From: Mycobacterium colombiense
GTDB lineage: Bacteria; Actinomycetota; Actinomycetes; Mycobacteriales; Mycobacteriaceae
Assembly (NCBI RefSeq): GCF_003284975.1
Contig: NZ_QMEU01000015.1
Location: 1 to 64,000 of the forward strand
Length of the DNA stretch: 64,000 bases
Direction of reading: 5' to 3'
Both the position numbers and the translations under genes were made by a program. Below are positions 45,304-53,939 of the stretch, one piece after another. Numbering within the stretch: position 1 is the first letter of the stretch; each line of letters begins with the position of its first letter. The notes below the pieces were generated by a model, which saw only the letters and a list, made by a program, of their open reading frames with translations, searched no databases and was not told the origin of the DNA.

Positions 45304-46139
45304 GCCCGGAACGCCGGCGGGCGGCCGTTCGTCACCTCCAGCGCGTGCTGGGCGTCAGCGAGCGGTTCGCCTGCCGCGTTAGCGGGCAACACCGCGCCAC
45401 CCAACGCCACCCACCCGCCGCGGCGACGCCAGAGGATCCCGACGCAGCCCTGCGGGACTGGCTACGGGCCTACGCCAAGAAGTATCCCCGGCGTGGTTTC
45501 CGGCCGGCCTACCACGAAGCCCGCGGAGAGGGCTGGGTGGTGAATCACAAAAAGATTCAACGTCTTTGGCGTGAGGAGGGTCTGCGGGTTCCGCAGCGGC
45601 GCAAACGCAAACGTCACGGCACTTCCACCGCCCCGCCGACCGTACTCGCTGATGCGCCCGACCGGGTGTGGGCGGTGGACTTCCAGTTCGACGTCACCAC
45701 CGACGGGCGTCCGATCAAGATCGTGTCGATGATCGACGAACACACCCGCGAATGCCTCGGCGGCATGGTGGAGCGCAGTATTACCGGCGATCACCTGATC
45801 GAGGAACTGGACCGTGTGGCCATTCAACGCGGCACCTATCCAACCGTCTTGCGATGCGACAACGGACCCGAATTAGCCTGCAGCGCAATGACCGACTGGG
45901 CTTCAGATCGGGTCGCGATGCACTTCATCCCGCCCGGCGAGCCCTGGCGCAACGGCTACGTCGAATCGTTCAACTCCCGGCTGCGCGACGAATGCCTCAA
46001 CATCAACAGCTTCTGGTCGCTGGCCCAGGCCCGCGTCGTCATCGCCGACTGGAAACACGACTACAACCACCACCGACGACACTCATCATTGGGCTACCAA
46101 CCACCGGCCCGCTACGCCGCTGGGTGCACCCACCGCTGA
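45291..46139 (+). CDS. IS3 family transposase OrfB (integrase core), made as OrfAB fusion
   Basis: The -1 frame from the slippery site runs to TGA 46137-46139. GPERRRAAVRHLQRVLGVSE is the HTH_21 region, and the rve integrase core has D in WAVDFQFD, D in LRCDNGPEL and E in NGYVESFNSRLRDE, with ~34-35 residues between the last two, as in DDE enzymes. The open frame extends back to 45117, but the upstream part is a shadow of orfA. Confidence 0.9.
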   Translation, partial: GKLLGPERRRAAVRHLQRVLGVSERFACRVSGQHRATQRHPPAAATPEDPDAALRDWLRAYAKKYPRRGFRPAYHEARGEGWVVNHKKIQRLWREEGLRVPQRRKRKRHGTSTAPPTVLADAPDRVWAVDFQFDVTTDGRPIKIVSMIDEHTRECLGGMVERSITGDHLIEELDRVAIQRGTYPTVLRCDNGPELACSAMTDWASDRVAMHFIPPGEPWRNGYVESFNSRLRDECLNINSFWSLAQARVVIADWKHDYNHHRRHSSLGYQPPARYAAGCTHR

Positions 46140-46246
46140 GGGCCCCGTCTCACCGTCACGCCGAGAGCAGAGCTTCAAACTCGGGATGCGAGACGATATG
46201 GGCAGTTCAGCACGAGTGAGTCCTTTCCTCGGTGACGCGGTTCGCC

Positions 46247-47605
46247 TTAGTTCGCGATGACCGGGAGGTGGTCGAGAAGCCACTGTTGGGAGTAGTCCAG
46301 CCATTGGCGGTAGTGGCCCATCGCGCAGTGGTCGTCGTCGGGATAGAGCAGCAGGGTGGCGTTGGCGGCGGCGTGGGCGAGGTCGCTGCTGTCCTGGGTG
46401 CTCATCAGGGTGTCGTGATCCCCGTTGATCACCAACAGCGGAATCACGATGCGCGAGTAGAGATCTCGGATGGATAGCGCTGCGAGCTTGCGCACCAGGT
46501 CGATCGGGTGGGCCGCGCCGACAGTCTTGGCCAGGGCGTGCAGGATGATCTGCGGGGTACCCAGTGCGCCACCGTGGAAGGACCCGTGCGTCGGGGCCCC
46601 GCACGCGATCGCGCACGCCAGCCGGTGGTTGGTAGCGGCCAGGCGTGCGGTCCAGTAGCCGCCGAAGCTGACCCCCACCATCGCGATGCCATCGGCGTCG
46701 AGGCGCCCGTCAGCGGCGAGGTGCTCAATGACCCGGTGGTAGACCGCTTCCGACTCGGGCTGCATCGGATGGGTGTAGGCGTAGCTGCCGGGCATCTCCA
46801 TCAGGAACATCGCCATGCGCGAGTCGCGGTAGCGCAGCTGTGGGATCGCGAGTTCCTGGACGGTGCCCTCTAGACCGTTGGTCGTCAGCACCACCGGATG
46901 CGGCCCCGACCCGGGCGGCAGGACGAGGTACCCGCCGACGGTGTCCCCGTCGGCGAGCGGGATGTCGACGTGTTCGACGGTCAGACCCAATGTGGGCACC
47001 ACCGCGCCGATCAGAGCGTCGAAGAGGTGCCGTGAACGCCAATACGCCCGCATCCGATGAGGGTCGTGGCCGGGGAAAGCGCTGACCTGGTAGTAAGTGA
47101 TGGCCTTCACCCACGCGTCAATCGCACTGAAAGCCAACACGATTCGCTCGCGATCACCAGCAGGTGCGTGCTCGTCGACGAGGGCGGTGAGCGCGCGGAC
47201 GTCCGGCTGTGGTCCGTGGTCGGCGAAGAGTACCGCCGCGGGGGCGATCCATTCGGTCAGCCCGTCGACGTTCTCTCCGGCGGTCGCAGGACTCGGGTCG
47301 GTGAGGTCGGGCACGGCGGCGGAGTCGGTGCCGGCCAGGCTGCGCAGCACGTCGGAGGCGCGCCGGGCGTGGTCCTCGGCGATGCGGTTCCAGTAACCAC
47401 ACCAGCGGTCGTCACGGAAGGACCGGGCGCCGCGGATCTGTGCAGCGAACACAGTGTGGTCGAGCCCGCCCATGTTGGCGTAGCGCAGCACGAACAGCGC
47501 CGGCAGAAACGGCGCGGCGCCCGTCCAGCGGGCCGCCACATCGGTGGTTCGGGTGACCGCGCACGCCGTCACGAAAAGCTTCTGCGGCAGACTGGCCTCG
47601 GTCAT
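46247..47605 (-). CDS. alpha/beta hydrolase, FrsA/DUF1100-like esterase
   Basis: 452-aa protein: a ~190-residue helical N-terminal domain, then an alpha/beta hydrolase. LTTNGLEGTVQELAIPQLRY, nucleophile GVSFGG, acid NGDHDTLM and His in PDDDHCAMGH. This build is like FrsA-type or 2,6-dihydroxypseudooxynicotine hydrolases, which cleave esters or C-C bonds. It lies 38 bases downstream of the MBL gene on the same strand and is probably in its operon. Confidence 0.87.
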   Translation of the reverse strand: MTEASLPQKLFVTACAVTRTTDVAARWTGAAPFLPALFVLRYANMGGLDHTVFAAQIRGARSFRDDRWCGYWNRIAEDHARRASDVLRSLAGTDSAAVPDLTDPSPATAGENVDGLTEWIAPAAVLFADHGPQPDVRALTALVDEHAPAGDRERIVLAFSAIDAWVKAITYYQVSAFPGHDPHRMRAYWRSRHLFDALIGAVVPTLGLTVEHVDIPLADGDTVGGYLVLPPGSGPHPVVLTTNGLEGTVQELAIPQLRYRDSRMAMFLMEMPGSYAYTHPMQPESEAVYHRVIEHLAADGRLDADGIAMVGVSFGGYWTARLAATNHRLACAIACGAPTHGSFHGGALGTPQIILHALAKTVGAAHPIDLVRKLAALSIRDLYSRIVIPLLVINGDHDTLMSTQDSSDLAHAAANATLLLYPDDDHCAMGHYRQWLDYSQQWLLDHLPVIAN

Positions 47606-47643
47606 CGGGGGTCCCTTCAGAGTGCGGTGCTGGGGCGGTCGCG

Positions 47644-48393
47644 TCAGAGTCGGTTCGTCGTGCCAGCGTTGCGGCGGGCTTGTTCGGCGGCGGCGGACGG
47701 GGTTCCGCGCCAGGGAGCCCCGTGGCCGGGAACGAGGATATCGGCATCCACGCCGGCCAGGGTCTGCAGAGCGGCCTCAGCCTCGGCGGGGGCGTGGGCG
47801 AAGAACGGCGCCAACAACTGTGGGCCGCTGACCGGTGACAATGGATGACCGGTGACCAACGCGTCCCCGGTGACCAGGACACCCTTGTCGGGCAGGTGGA
47901 AGGCACTGTGACCGGAGGTATGTCCCGCGCAAGCGACCGGCACCGGGGCGCCGGGTAGATCGAGTGCCCCCGCGCCGGGATAAGGCTGCGCATGTGGCAG
48001 CTGCACGGGTTTCAGCGCGCCGGCAGCCATGATGCGTGCGGTCCAGCGCAGCGCCGAAGGCCGGTAGCAGCGTTTGATGATGTCAGCAGGCGTTGCTTGT
48101 TCGAGGTGCCCGTCGCGGGCATGGCCCACTTCGGCTCTGCTCATGAACACCGGGGTGCCGTAACGCTGGTGGAAGTGGTTGATCGCGCCCATGTGGTCCA
48201 GATGGGCGTGGGTCAGCAAGATCGCCTGAACGTCCATCGGATGCCGGCCCAGCGCCCGGATCGAGTCCTCTACCCGCCCGATGTCTCCCGACCAGCCCGC
48301 ATCGATGAGGGTGAGTTCCGCGCCGTCGCGCAGCAGCACCCAGTTGACCGCGGTGCCCGCCACGCAGAACACGTCGTCAGCGACTTCCTGCAT
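47644..48393 (-). CDS. MBL-fold metallo-hydrolase
   Basis: 249-aa metallo-beta-lactamase fold protein. The metal motif HxHxDH is complete (LTHAHLDHMG), followed by CAGHTSGHSAF, LVTGDALV and the late VPGHG. Members hydrolyse thioesters, lactones or phosphoesters. ATG 48393 has GGAGG upstream; the longer start is rejected. It is divergent from the FAH-family gene across two identical operators. Confidence 0.9.
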   Translation of the reverse strand: MQEVADDVFCVAGTAVNWVLLRDGAELTLIDAGWSGDIGRVEDSIRALGRHPMDVQAILLTHAHLDHMGAINHFHQRYGTPVFMSRAEVGHARDGHLEQATPADIIKRCYRPSALRWTARIMAAGALKPVQLPHAQPYPGAGALDLPGAPVPVACAGHTSGHSAFHLPDKGVLVTGDALVTGHPLSPVSGPQLLAPFFAHAPAEAEAALQTLAGVDADILVPGHGAPWRGTPSAAAEQARRNAGTTNRL

Positions 48394-48414
48394 GCCGACC
48401 TCCTCACCCAATGC

Positions 48415-48428
48415 GGAACGATTGTTCC
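48415..48428. promoter_or_regulatory. operator GGAAC-N4-GTTCC, copy 1
   Basis: GGAACGATTGTTCC, perfect 5-base arms, 22 bases upstream of the MBL start. Its twin (48456-48469) differs in one base, and the centres are 41 bases apart, about four helical turns. Confidence 0.7.
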
Positions 48429-48455
48429 GACGATAGCATCGTTCTGCGATACAGT

Positions 48456-48469
48456 GGAACGACTGTTCC
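48456..48469. promoter_or_regulatory. operator GGAAC-N4-GTTCC, copy 2
   Basis: GGAACGACTGTTCC lies 26 bases upstream of the FAH-family gene start. With copy 1 it probably lets the TetR encoded at 49421 repress both divergent units. Confidence 0.7.
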
Positions 48470-48494
48470 GGCCCGATGTGAGGATGGATTCCTG

Positions 48495-49424
48495 GTGAAG
48501 CTCAGGCGTGTGCGCACCGCCGCAGGTCTGCAGCTGCAGACCTGCGACGCCGACGGCTCCTGGCAGGCGAGCACCGACTGGACCCCGTTGGGTGGTCGGG
48601 TTTTTGACCGTGATTGGGAGGTCGCCCGTGTTGATGAACACCTGCAGCACAGCTCGGTGTTGTTGCCTTTGCAGCCGGTGTCGTTTCGAGACTTCATGCT
48701 CTACGAGCAGCATGTCCTGAACGCCAGCCAAGGCCTGCTGCGGCGCTTCCATCCGGGCCAGTACCGACTCGTCGAGACCGTCGAAGCGCTCATTCGGCGC
48801 CCGTTCCCCCTGTTGAAACCGAAGCCGCTGTTCTACGCCCAGCCGATGTACTACATGTCGAACGCGATGACGTTTATCCCCTCGGGCACGCCGGTCGCGG
48901 CACCCTCCTATAGTCAGGCGCTCGATTACGAACTGGAGATCGGTTTCGTTCTGGCGCGGGGCCTGTTCAATGCCACCCCCGCCGAGGCGCTCGACGCCAT
49001 CGGCGCGTTCGTCGTTCTCAACGACTGGAGTGCCCGCGACGTGCAGCGGGCCGAAATGGACAGCGGGTTCGGTCCGCAGAAGGCCAAGCACTTCGCCAGC
49101 TCGTTGTCAGAGGTCGCCGTCACCGCCGATGAAATCCTGCCCCGCATCGACGCGTTGCGTGGAACGGTGTCGATCAACGGTTCTGTCGTGTCGACGGTGT
49201 CCAGCGCCGGCATGCAGCACAGTCTGGGTGAGGTCCTGGCGCACGCCTCCCGCAGTGAACACCTTTATCCCGGTGAACTGTTCGCCACCGGCACGCTTCC
49301 CGGCGGCAGCGGCATGGAAACCGGGCACTGGCTGGGCCCCGGAGACGCCCTGGAACTGGCCATCGACGGCATCGGCGACATCGAACACACCATCACCACG
49401 CCGTCGCAGGGAATCGAATTATGA
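48495..49424 (+). CDS. fumarylacetoacetate hydrolase family protein
   Basis: 309-aa FAH-superfamily enzyme (C-C hydrolases, decarboxylases or isomerases of 2-oxo acids from aromatic catabolism). Metal-binding DYELEIGFVLARG, VVLNDWSARDVQRAEMDSGF, and the C-terminal FATGTLPGGSGMETG segment. The N-terminal ~80 residues form the short extra domain of the fumarylacetoacetase branch. GTG 48495 is the likely start. Its stop overlaps the TetR ATG (ATGA). Confidence 0.9.
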   Translation: MKLRRVRTAAGLQLQTCDADGSWQASTDWTPLGGRVFDRDWEVARVDEHLQHSSVLLPLQPVSFRDFMLYEQHVLNASQGLLRRFHPGQYRLVETVEALIRRPFPLLKPKPLFYAQPMYYMSNAMTFIPSGTPVAAPSYSQALDYELEIGFVLARGLFNATPAEALDAIGAFVVLNDWSARDVQRAEMDSGFGPQKAKHFASSLSEVAVTADEILPRIDALRGTVSINGSVVSTVSSAGMQHSLGEVLAHASRSEHLYPGELFATGTLPGGSGMETGHWLGPGDALELAIDGIGDIEHTITTPSQGIEL

Positions 49425-50101
49425 CCAGCCCCGCAGCAGCCGACCCGCCCCCACCTGCCTCGCGTGAAGCCAACCGCGAGAAGCTACGTGATCGGCTGCT
49501 CAACAGCGCCGAAGAACTCTTCGCGGACCGCGGCTACTTCGGTGTCAGCGTCCGCGACATCACCGACCACGCCGGCACCCGGCTCGCCGCCGTCAGCGAC
49601 CAATTCGGCGGCAAGGAGGCCCTCTTCCGCGCGGTTGTGCTGCGCCGCATCCAACCCCTCAACGACGACCGCCGCACCCGGCTGGCGGCACTTCCCGCAC
49701 GCGGGCCCCGAGCACAGCGCCTGCGCGCCGTCATCGACGCATTCACCGAACCCATGCGCCAACGAGCCGGTGATCCGGGGTGGGACAACTACTTCCGCTT
49801 CATCGCCCAACTCGCCAACTCCGCACACCCCATCGGACGCTTCATCGTCGAGGACTTCAACGCCATCGCCGCCGACTTCATCGCCGCGCTACAGGCCCTG
49901 TTCCCGGCTACCGGCGAGGCGGCCATCCACGACGCCTACCTGCACCTACTGGCAGCCACCCTGCATACCTACTCCAACAACCTGCGCCTAGACAGCCTCA
50001 CCGACGGCCGCATGCACACCAGCGACACCGACGAACGCCACCAGGCACTCCTACGCTTCGCCGAAGGCGGGATCACCGCCCTGGCCACCACGCCGTACTG
50101 A
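49421..50101 (+). CDS. TetR family regulator of the MBL/FAH locus
   Basis: 226-aa regulator. HTH: LLNSAEELFADRGYFGVSVR and AGTRLAAVSDQFGGKEALFR; C-terminal TetR_C-type helical domain. It is translationally coupled to the FAH gene, and the twin GGAAC-N4-GTTCC palindromes in the divergent promoter are its probable targets. Confidence 0.92.
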   Translation: MTSPAAADPPPPASREANREKLRDRLLNSAEELFADRGYFGVSVRDITDHAGTRLAAVSDQFGGKEALFRAVVLRRIQPLNDDRRTRLAALPARGPRAQRLRAVIDAFTEPMRQRAGDPGWDNYFRFIAQLANSAHPIGRFIVEDFNAIAADFIAALQALFPATGEAAIHDAYLHLLAATLHTYSNNLRLDSLTDGRMHTSDTDERHQALLRFAEGGITALATTPY

Positions 50102-50722
50102 CCAGACCCGTGTCGGACACGGCAGAGCAGGATCTATGACGCCAGGCACCCGGCATCACGTGAAACAGAATCTGAGCCGCCCAGACCCTCCGGAACCCGA
50201 CACGCCATGACCTGCGGGGCCGTAGGTAGTCACGCAAGAACCCGCTAGGCTCACCGCCGTAACCCGGTGATAACTCTCCTTTGCCTTGGACCAATGAACG
50301 GGGCCCGGCCACTCGGTTATCCTCCGCGATTAAGCAGTCACGCGGGCGACGTGGCCCCCGGCGGACCAAGGCCCCTCTCCTCCGCTGGGTGCTGCGGCAC
50401 GCCTGATAGCTGGGCCTTGGGGCAGTCAGGTCGGCACGCGAGAAGCGCACTTCACCCGCGGACTACGGGCTTGCACTGGCCATGGTTTGCGTGTGGTTGC
50501 CGACTGGCGTCGCCGAGCTGACCACTACAAGACCAGAATCGGGGATGCCGCGAAGAACGTTCGTTCGGGCATACCTCGACGGCGTTGTAAACCAACATCT
50601 CTCGTCCGCCATGTACTTCGGGTCAGCGACGGGGGGCTCTATCACCTGCGGTCCGTGATGGGTCTGGCTTGGTCGCCTCACCAAGTCGGCCAAGGTCTCT
50701 AAGCTGTCTCGATCGGTGCCAC
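50102..50722. other. ~620 bases without a supported gene
   Basis: The stretch 50,110-50,470 shows many short complementary GC-rich runs and a long reverse open frame (50073-50450) with Arg/Gly/Pro-rich translation. It looks structured, but I recognise no RNA family or protein in it. Confidence 0.5.
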
Positions 50723-50893
50723 TCACGCGAAGGCGATGGCGGTGCAAATGGCCGCGACCCACACGATGCCAAGTAGTTGTAGGACGCGGTCTTTCAGAAC
50801 GATGTCCTCGGGTTCACCGGCCATCCCGCCGTCGACGTCTACGGCATAGCGCAACATCGCGATCGTGATCGGGATCATCGAGATGGCAGACCA
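50723..50893 (-). pseudogene. 3' fragment of ubiA-type decaprenyl-phosphate phosphoribosyltransferase
   Basis: A 56-codon reverse frame reads like the end of the mycobacterial UbiA protein (Rv3806c type): MIPITIAMLRYAVDVDGG, then GEPEDIVLKDRVLQLLGI and a last hydrophobic helix. The rest of the ~300-aa protein is missing upstream, where the frame breaks into unrelated sequence. The match is from memory of the family. Confidence 0.6.
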
Positions 50894-51340
50894 CGACCTC
50901 TGACGGCACAGCAGAGTCCAGCGCACAGTTCGGGCCGGCGGCGCTGCCGTCGGGTGGTGGAAGCGGAAGCGGCACAACCACTCCCCCGACCTGGGACGCA
51001 TAGTGAGCGGCTTCACCAGACTCTGCCTCGGTGCAAACGCGCACTGCGGCGAGATGGCCGGGTACCCGTACCAGGATGGTGAAGTCAACGATCTGCACTT
51101 CGCCAGTCCGTTTGCTTGCCGGCGAGACTGTGCACCGGGCCCCCCGCCGCCAGCTCGCCCGCTTTCCCGACGGACACTACGCGGGCCAACACCTGCTTAG
51201 CACGGCGACCCGCACTCTGCGGGAACCCCACGTGGCGAGACAACCCAGCCATCCGCGGACCACAGACACTCCCCTGCACCCTCCAGGCGCCTGTCGCGCC
51301 TTGATCCCGCAAATGCACGTAGAGACGAATATGGCCGAAA
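50894..51340. other. intergenic / decayed sequence
   Basis: No supported gene; possibly more decayed ubiA sequence next to the fragment and otherwise featureless. Confidence 0.4.
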
Positions 51341-51391
51341 CGAATACGGCGGGTTACCAGTAAAGTACGCCGTTTGCATCTGTTGAATCAT
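51341..51391 (+). repeat. ~50-bp dispersed repeat, copy 1
   Basis: Contains GGCGGGTTACCAGTAAAGTA and continues to GTTGAATCAT. It matches the copy at 56234-56283 at roughly 80% and shares its core with 54153-54173. It lies 132 bases past the 3' end of a reverse-strand gene. Confidence 0.65.
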
Positions 51392-51522
51392 GGCTTCCCC
51401 CGACCCGAGGTCCGCGTTCCATGTTTCACTCGAGCGCTGCGCTCAGCTGACGTTCCCTTGCTTCCCCATCGGATACAGGTATGGCGACAGCCACCCTTGG
51501 CTAATGATGGCATCAAGTCTGA

Positions 51523-52707
51523 TCAGCCATCCCGGATGTCGGTTGAAGCCGGCCGTAGCACCGGGGTAAGAGTCGACGCGGCGAACCGCTCCCCGATCAG
51601 CCGATGTGTGGTCGCGTCCGGGTGGAGCTGATCAGGTAGTGGATGGGTTGCTTCGTCGGCCGGTCCGTAAAGCGTCAGACCGTTGACATAGTGGATGAAC
51701 GAGTCATTGTCACGTCTTCGCGCGACGATGTCGGTAAGTTGGTCACGGATATAGCTGAGGGTCAGTCGGCCCAAGCCGTCCAATCGCGTTGCCTCAGTGG
51801 GATTGCCCGTCGCAATGAACCGAACCTTGCCATGTGCGAGCGCGTCGGCATCGAAAGCGCCGGGGCCCGGAGTGATTTCGTGGATTGGGCAGTAGAGCGG
51901 GCCAACGACGATGAGCGGCGTCCGGGGATGGCCGTCGCGAATGGTGTCCAGGAATCCGTGCACGGCAGGTCCAAAGGCCCGCTGCCGCATCAGGTCAGCA
52001 TTGACGAGATTGATGCCCAGTTTCACGGATATGACGTCGGCGGATTGGTCGCGAATGGCCCTGGCGACGAACGGATCGAGTAGCGCGCTACCGGAGAGTC
52101 CGAGGTTCATCAGCTCCACACCGGCCAGCGCTGCAGCGATCGCCGGCCACGTGGTACTCGGGCTCGCGGCATTCGAGCCCTGGCTGATCGAACTGCCATA
52201 GTGCACCCAGCGTTTTCGGGAGCTGGACAACGGTTTGACCGATGCGTCGGTGCGCAGCGCGACCAGCTCGATCCTCTCGTAGTGCGGCAACCAGATCTCG
52301 ATGTCTTTCGCGCGAAGACCCAGCCCGTCGAAACGGATGGTCGCGGTCCGACCCGATTCCCGTCTGCTCTCGCCGTTCGCCGGGTCAATACGCACCGTGT
52401 CGCCCTCAGACGTTGGCGCCTGTACTGTCAGCCGATCGTCGATGACGAGATCAACGGTGCCGTCGGGCCGCTCCGGGACGCCGGTCAATACGACCCGCGT
52501 CCGGTGCAGGTCGAGCTCGATCGCGGATGCAGCCGTCCGGAATGCCACCCGCACTCCGGACGGCTGCGATTCGGCTCCGAGTAGCTGTGGGTCGTCACTC
52601 TGCGCACGCGCACGAGCGGGGAGTCTGTGCGGCAGCCAGCCCCGCTCGGTGTGCTCGAGCTCAGCGAGCCCGAGCAGTATTTCAGCCGTAATCTCATGGT
52701 GAATCAG
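51523..52707 (-). CDS. SGNH/GDSL hydrolase with abnormal 5' end
   Basis: SGNH esterase with an N-terminal beta-sandwich (~1-150) and a C-terminal SGNH domain: WVHYGSSISQGSNAASPSTT (block I), LMNLGLSGSALLDPF, GINLVNADLM and the D/H block PLPDQLHPDA. The first usual start is GTG 52554 (343 aa), but family-like sequence (HHEITAEILLGLAELEHTER) continues in frame to a CTG codon at 52707 preceded by GAGGTG. Beyond this there is no ATG, GTG or TTG before a stop. The start codon may have mutated, so the gene may be poorly expressed or inactive. Confidence 0.8.
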   Translation of the reverse strand: MIHHEITAEILLGLAELEHTERGWLPHRLPARARAQSDDPQLLGAESQPSGVRVAFRTAASAIELDLHRTRVVLTGVPERPDGTVDLVIDDRLTVQAPTSEGDTVRIDPANGESRRESGRTATIRFDGLGLRAKDIEIWLPHYERIELVALRTDASVKPLSSSRKRWVHYGSSISQGSNAASPSTTWPAIAAALAGVELMNLGLSGSALLDPFVARAIRDQSADVISVKLGINLVNADLMRQRAFGPAVHGFLDTIRDGHPRTPLIVVGPLYCPIHEITPGPGAFDADALAHGKVRFIATGNPTEATRLDGLGRLTLSYIRDQLTDIVARRRDNDSFIHYVNGLTLYGPADEATHPLPDQLHPDATTHRLIGERFAASTLTPVLRPASTDIRDG

Positions 52708-52733
52708 TTGAGCACCTCGACCATCCCGTTCGG

Positions 52734-52831
52734 TTAAATTTTCGTGTGGGCCAATCGCTTTGATGCGTGCGCGACGCGGTGCAGGACTTCTCCCCGTTGT
52801 TTCGCAGATCGCGAATCGTCACCGTGTCCAT
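52734..52831 (-). pseudogene. remnant of a Phd/YefM-type antitoxin
   Basis: ATG 52829-52831 (reverse) begins MDTVTIRDLRNNG, the classical start of prevent-host-death antitoxins. The continuation GEVLHRVAHASKRL appears in another frame and stops at 52734, after about 30 codons. No toxin gene is adjacent. It is a frameshifted and truncated fragment lying just upstream of the damaged SGNH gene. Confidence 0.6.
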
Positions 52832-52849
52832 AGCGCCAAGGTATTACCG

Positions 52850-53476
52850 CTACAAAAGCTTCTCGGCCAGCGGGTGCACGAAGTAGCGCAACGAGAATGC
52901 CTCGTAGACCGCGCCGACGACGAGTAAGGCCAGGGCCGGCAGCGCCAGCCAGCCGAGGTCCTGCAGCCCGCGTAGGTAGCCTTGCCGGCGGTTTACGGCT
53001 TCGACGGTCCGTGGGACGACCCAGGACTTGCCGAGCAGATAGGCACCCAACAGCAGCAGCACGTAGGCCTGGAACTCGACGATCAGCGTCAACGAGTGCG
53101 GTATGAGAGCCACCCAACCGATGTCGTTCAGCGGGACGAGCGTCAGTCCCGTCGTAAACGCCCAGTAGGCGAACAGCACGATGCCGGCGAACGGCACGAT
53201 CATGGACGGCATAACGATGGTTAGTGCACCCATCTTCAGAGTGTTCACCGCGAGAATCGCCAGTGCGAACAGCCAGGGATGTGTGATCAGCGATTGGACC
53301 AGATCGGCTGTGCCGTCTTGCTGTAACCGCGTGTGCTGGGCTTGGCTCAGTTGCGGGAAGAACAGACCGAGGCAGAAGCCGACCATAAACGAGCCGTACG
53401 CCGCCGCATTAGCCAGCAGGTAGACCTGGGCGTTCTCGCCGACGATGCGGAACGGACGCCACTGCCGGACGGTCAT
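52850..53476 (-). CDS. SpoIIM-like (DUF95) integral membrane protein
   Basis: 208-aa membrane protein with about five hydrophobic segments. NAAAYGSFMVGFCLGLFFPQ, NTLKMGALTIVMPSMIVPFA and PHSLTLIVEFQAYVLLLLGA follow the order seen in stage II sporulation protein M-like families. Its role in non-sporulating actinobacteria is unknown. ATG 53476 has AAAGG upstream; an in-frame start at 53527 would add 17 residues. Confidence 0.65.
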   Translation of the reverse strand: MTVRQWRPFRIVGENAQVYLLANAAAYGSFMVGFCLGLFFPQLSQAQHTRLQQDGTADLVQSLITHPWLFALAILAVNTLKMGALTIVMPSMIVPFAGIVLFAYWAFTTGLTLVPLNDIGWVALIPHSLTLIVEFQAYVLLLLGAYLLGKSWVVPRTVEAVNRRQGYLRGLQDLGWLALPALALLVVGAVYEAFSLRYFVHPLAEKLL

Positions 53477-53783
53477 GCCGACCTTTCTCTTGAGCTTTTC
53501 ATACACCAGTACGTCGCTGGCGGACACCGGGCGCTGAGCGGGACGATTCGCTGATCGAGATGGTCGGGTGGCGCGGCTGAGTTTGTGAGATTGTTGCGGT
53601 GGTGTGCGGTTGATGGTCTGTCATTAGCTGGATCAGCTGGTCGGTTTCGTCACCGGCCGCCCACTGCTGATAGTTGGCGGCTCGTTGATAGCCGCGATGT
53701 ATCTGTATCGGCTGGTGGTACGCGGTCATGTGCCCTTGCTGCTGATTGTCCTCGGGTCGGGGCCATCGCCGTCCTGGAGTGCG

Positions 53784-53939
53784 CCGCGGGAGATCCTGGC
53801 GTCCAAGCACCATACCGTGTCGGCGGTCGCGTCGATGTGCGGTTATGCCAGCACCGCACGGTTCACGACGGTGCGCCGCCAGCGTTACGGCCTCACCCCC
53901 GGGGCCTATCTGCGGTTGCGAACCCGCTGCGGGCGATGA
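53784..53939 (+). pseudogene. C-terminal HTH fragment of an AraC family regulator
   Basis: The frame encodes ILASKHHTVSAVASMCGYAS then ARFTTVRRQRYGLTPGAYLR, the second HTH of AraC proteins with the conserved P-G-Y-R end. The N-terminal part of the regulator is absent, so this is a remnant. Confidence 0.7.

Larger units (their letters stand above)
45022..46139 (+). mobile_element. IS3-family insertion sequence (coding span; termini unresolved)
   Basis: Two overlapping frames with -1 phase, as in IS3 elements: orfA (HTH, leucine-zipper like) and orfB (DDE integrase core). Terminal inverted repeats and target duplication could not be found by eye within ~100 bases either side, so the ends are not given. 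The element lies between the cyclase gene and a reverse-strand esterase and appears intact in its coding part. Confidence 0.9.

Noticed and set aside
44684..46246. Terminal inverted repeats of the IS3 element
   Set aside because: Candidate ends such as TGACCCCGATCGG on the left and TGAGACGGGGCCC (reverse strand) on the right match only in a few bases; boundaries are left open.
50073..50450. 125-aa reverse open frame
   Set aside because: Overlaps the TetR end, has Arg/Gly-rich composition and no domain; not supported as a gene.
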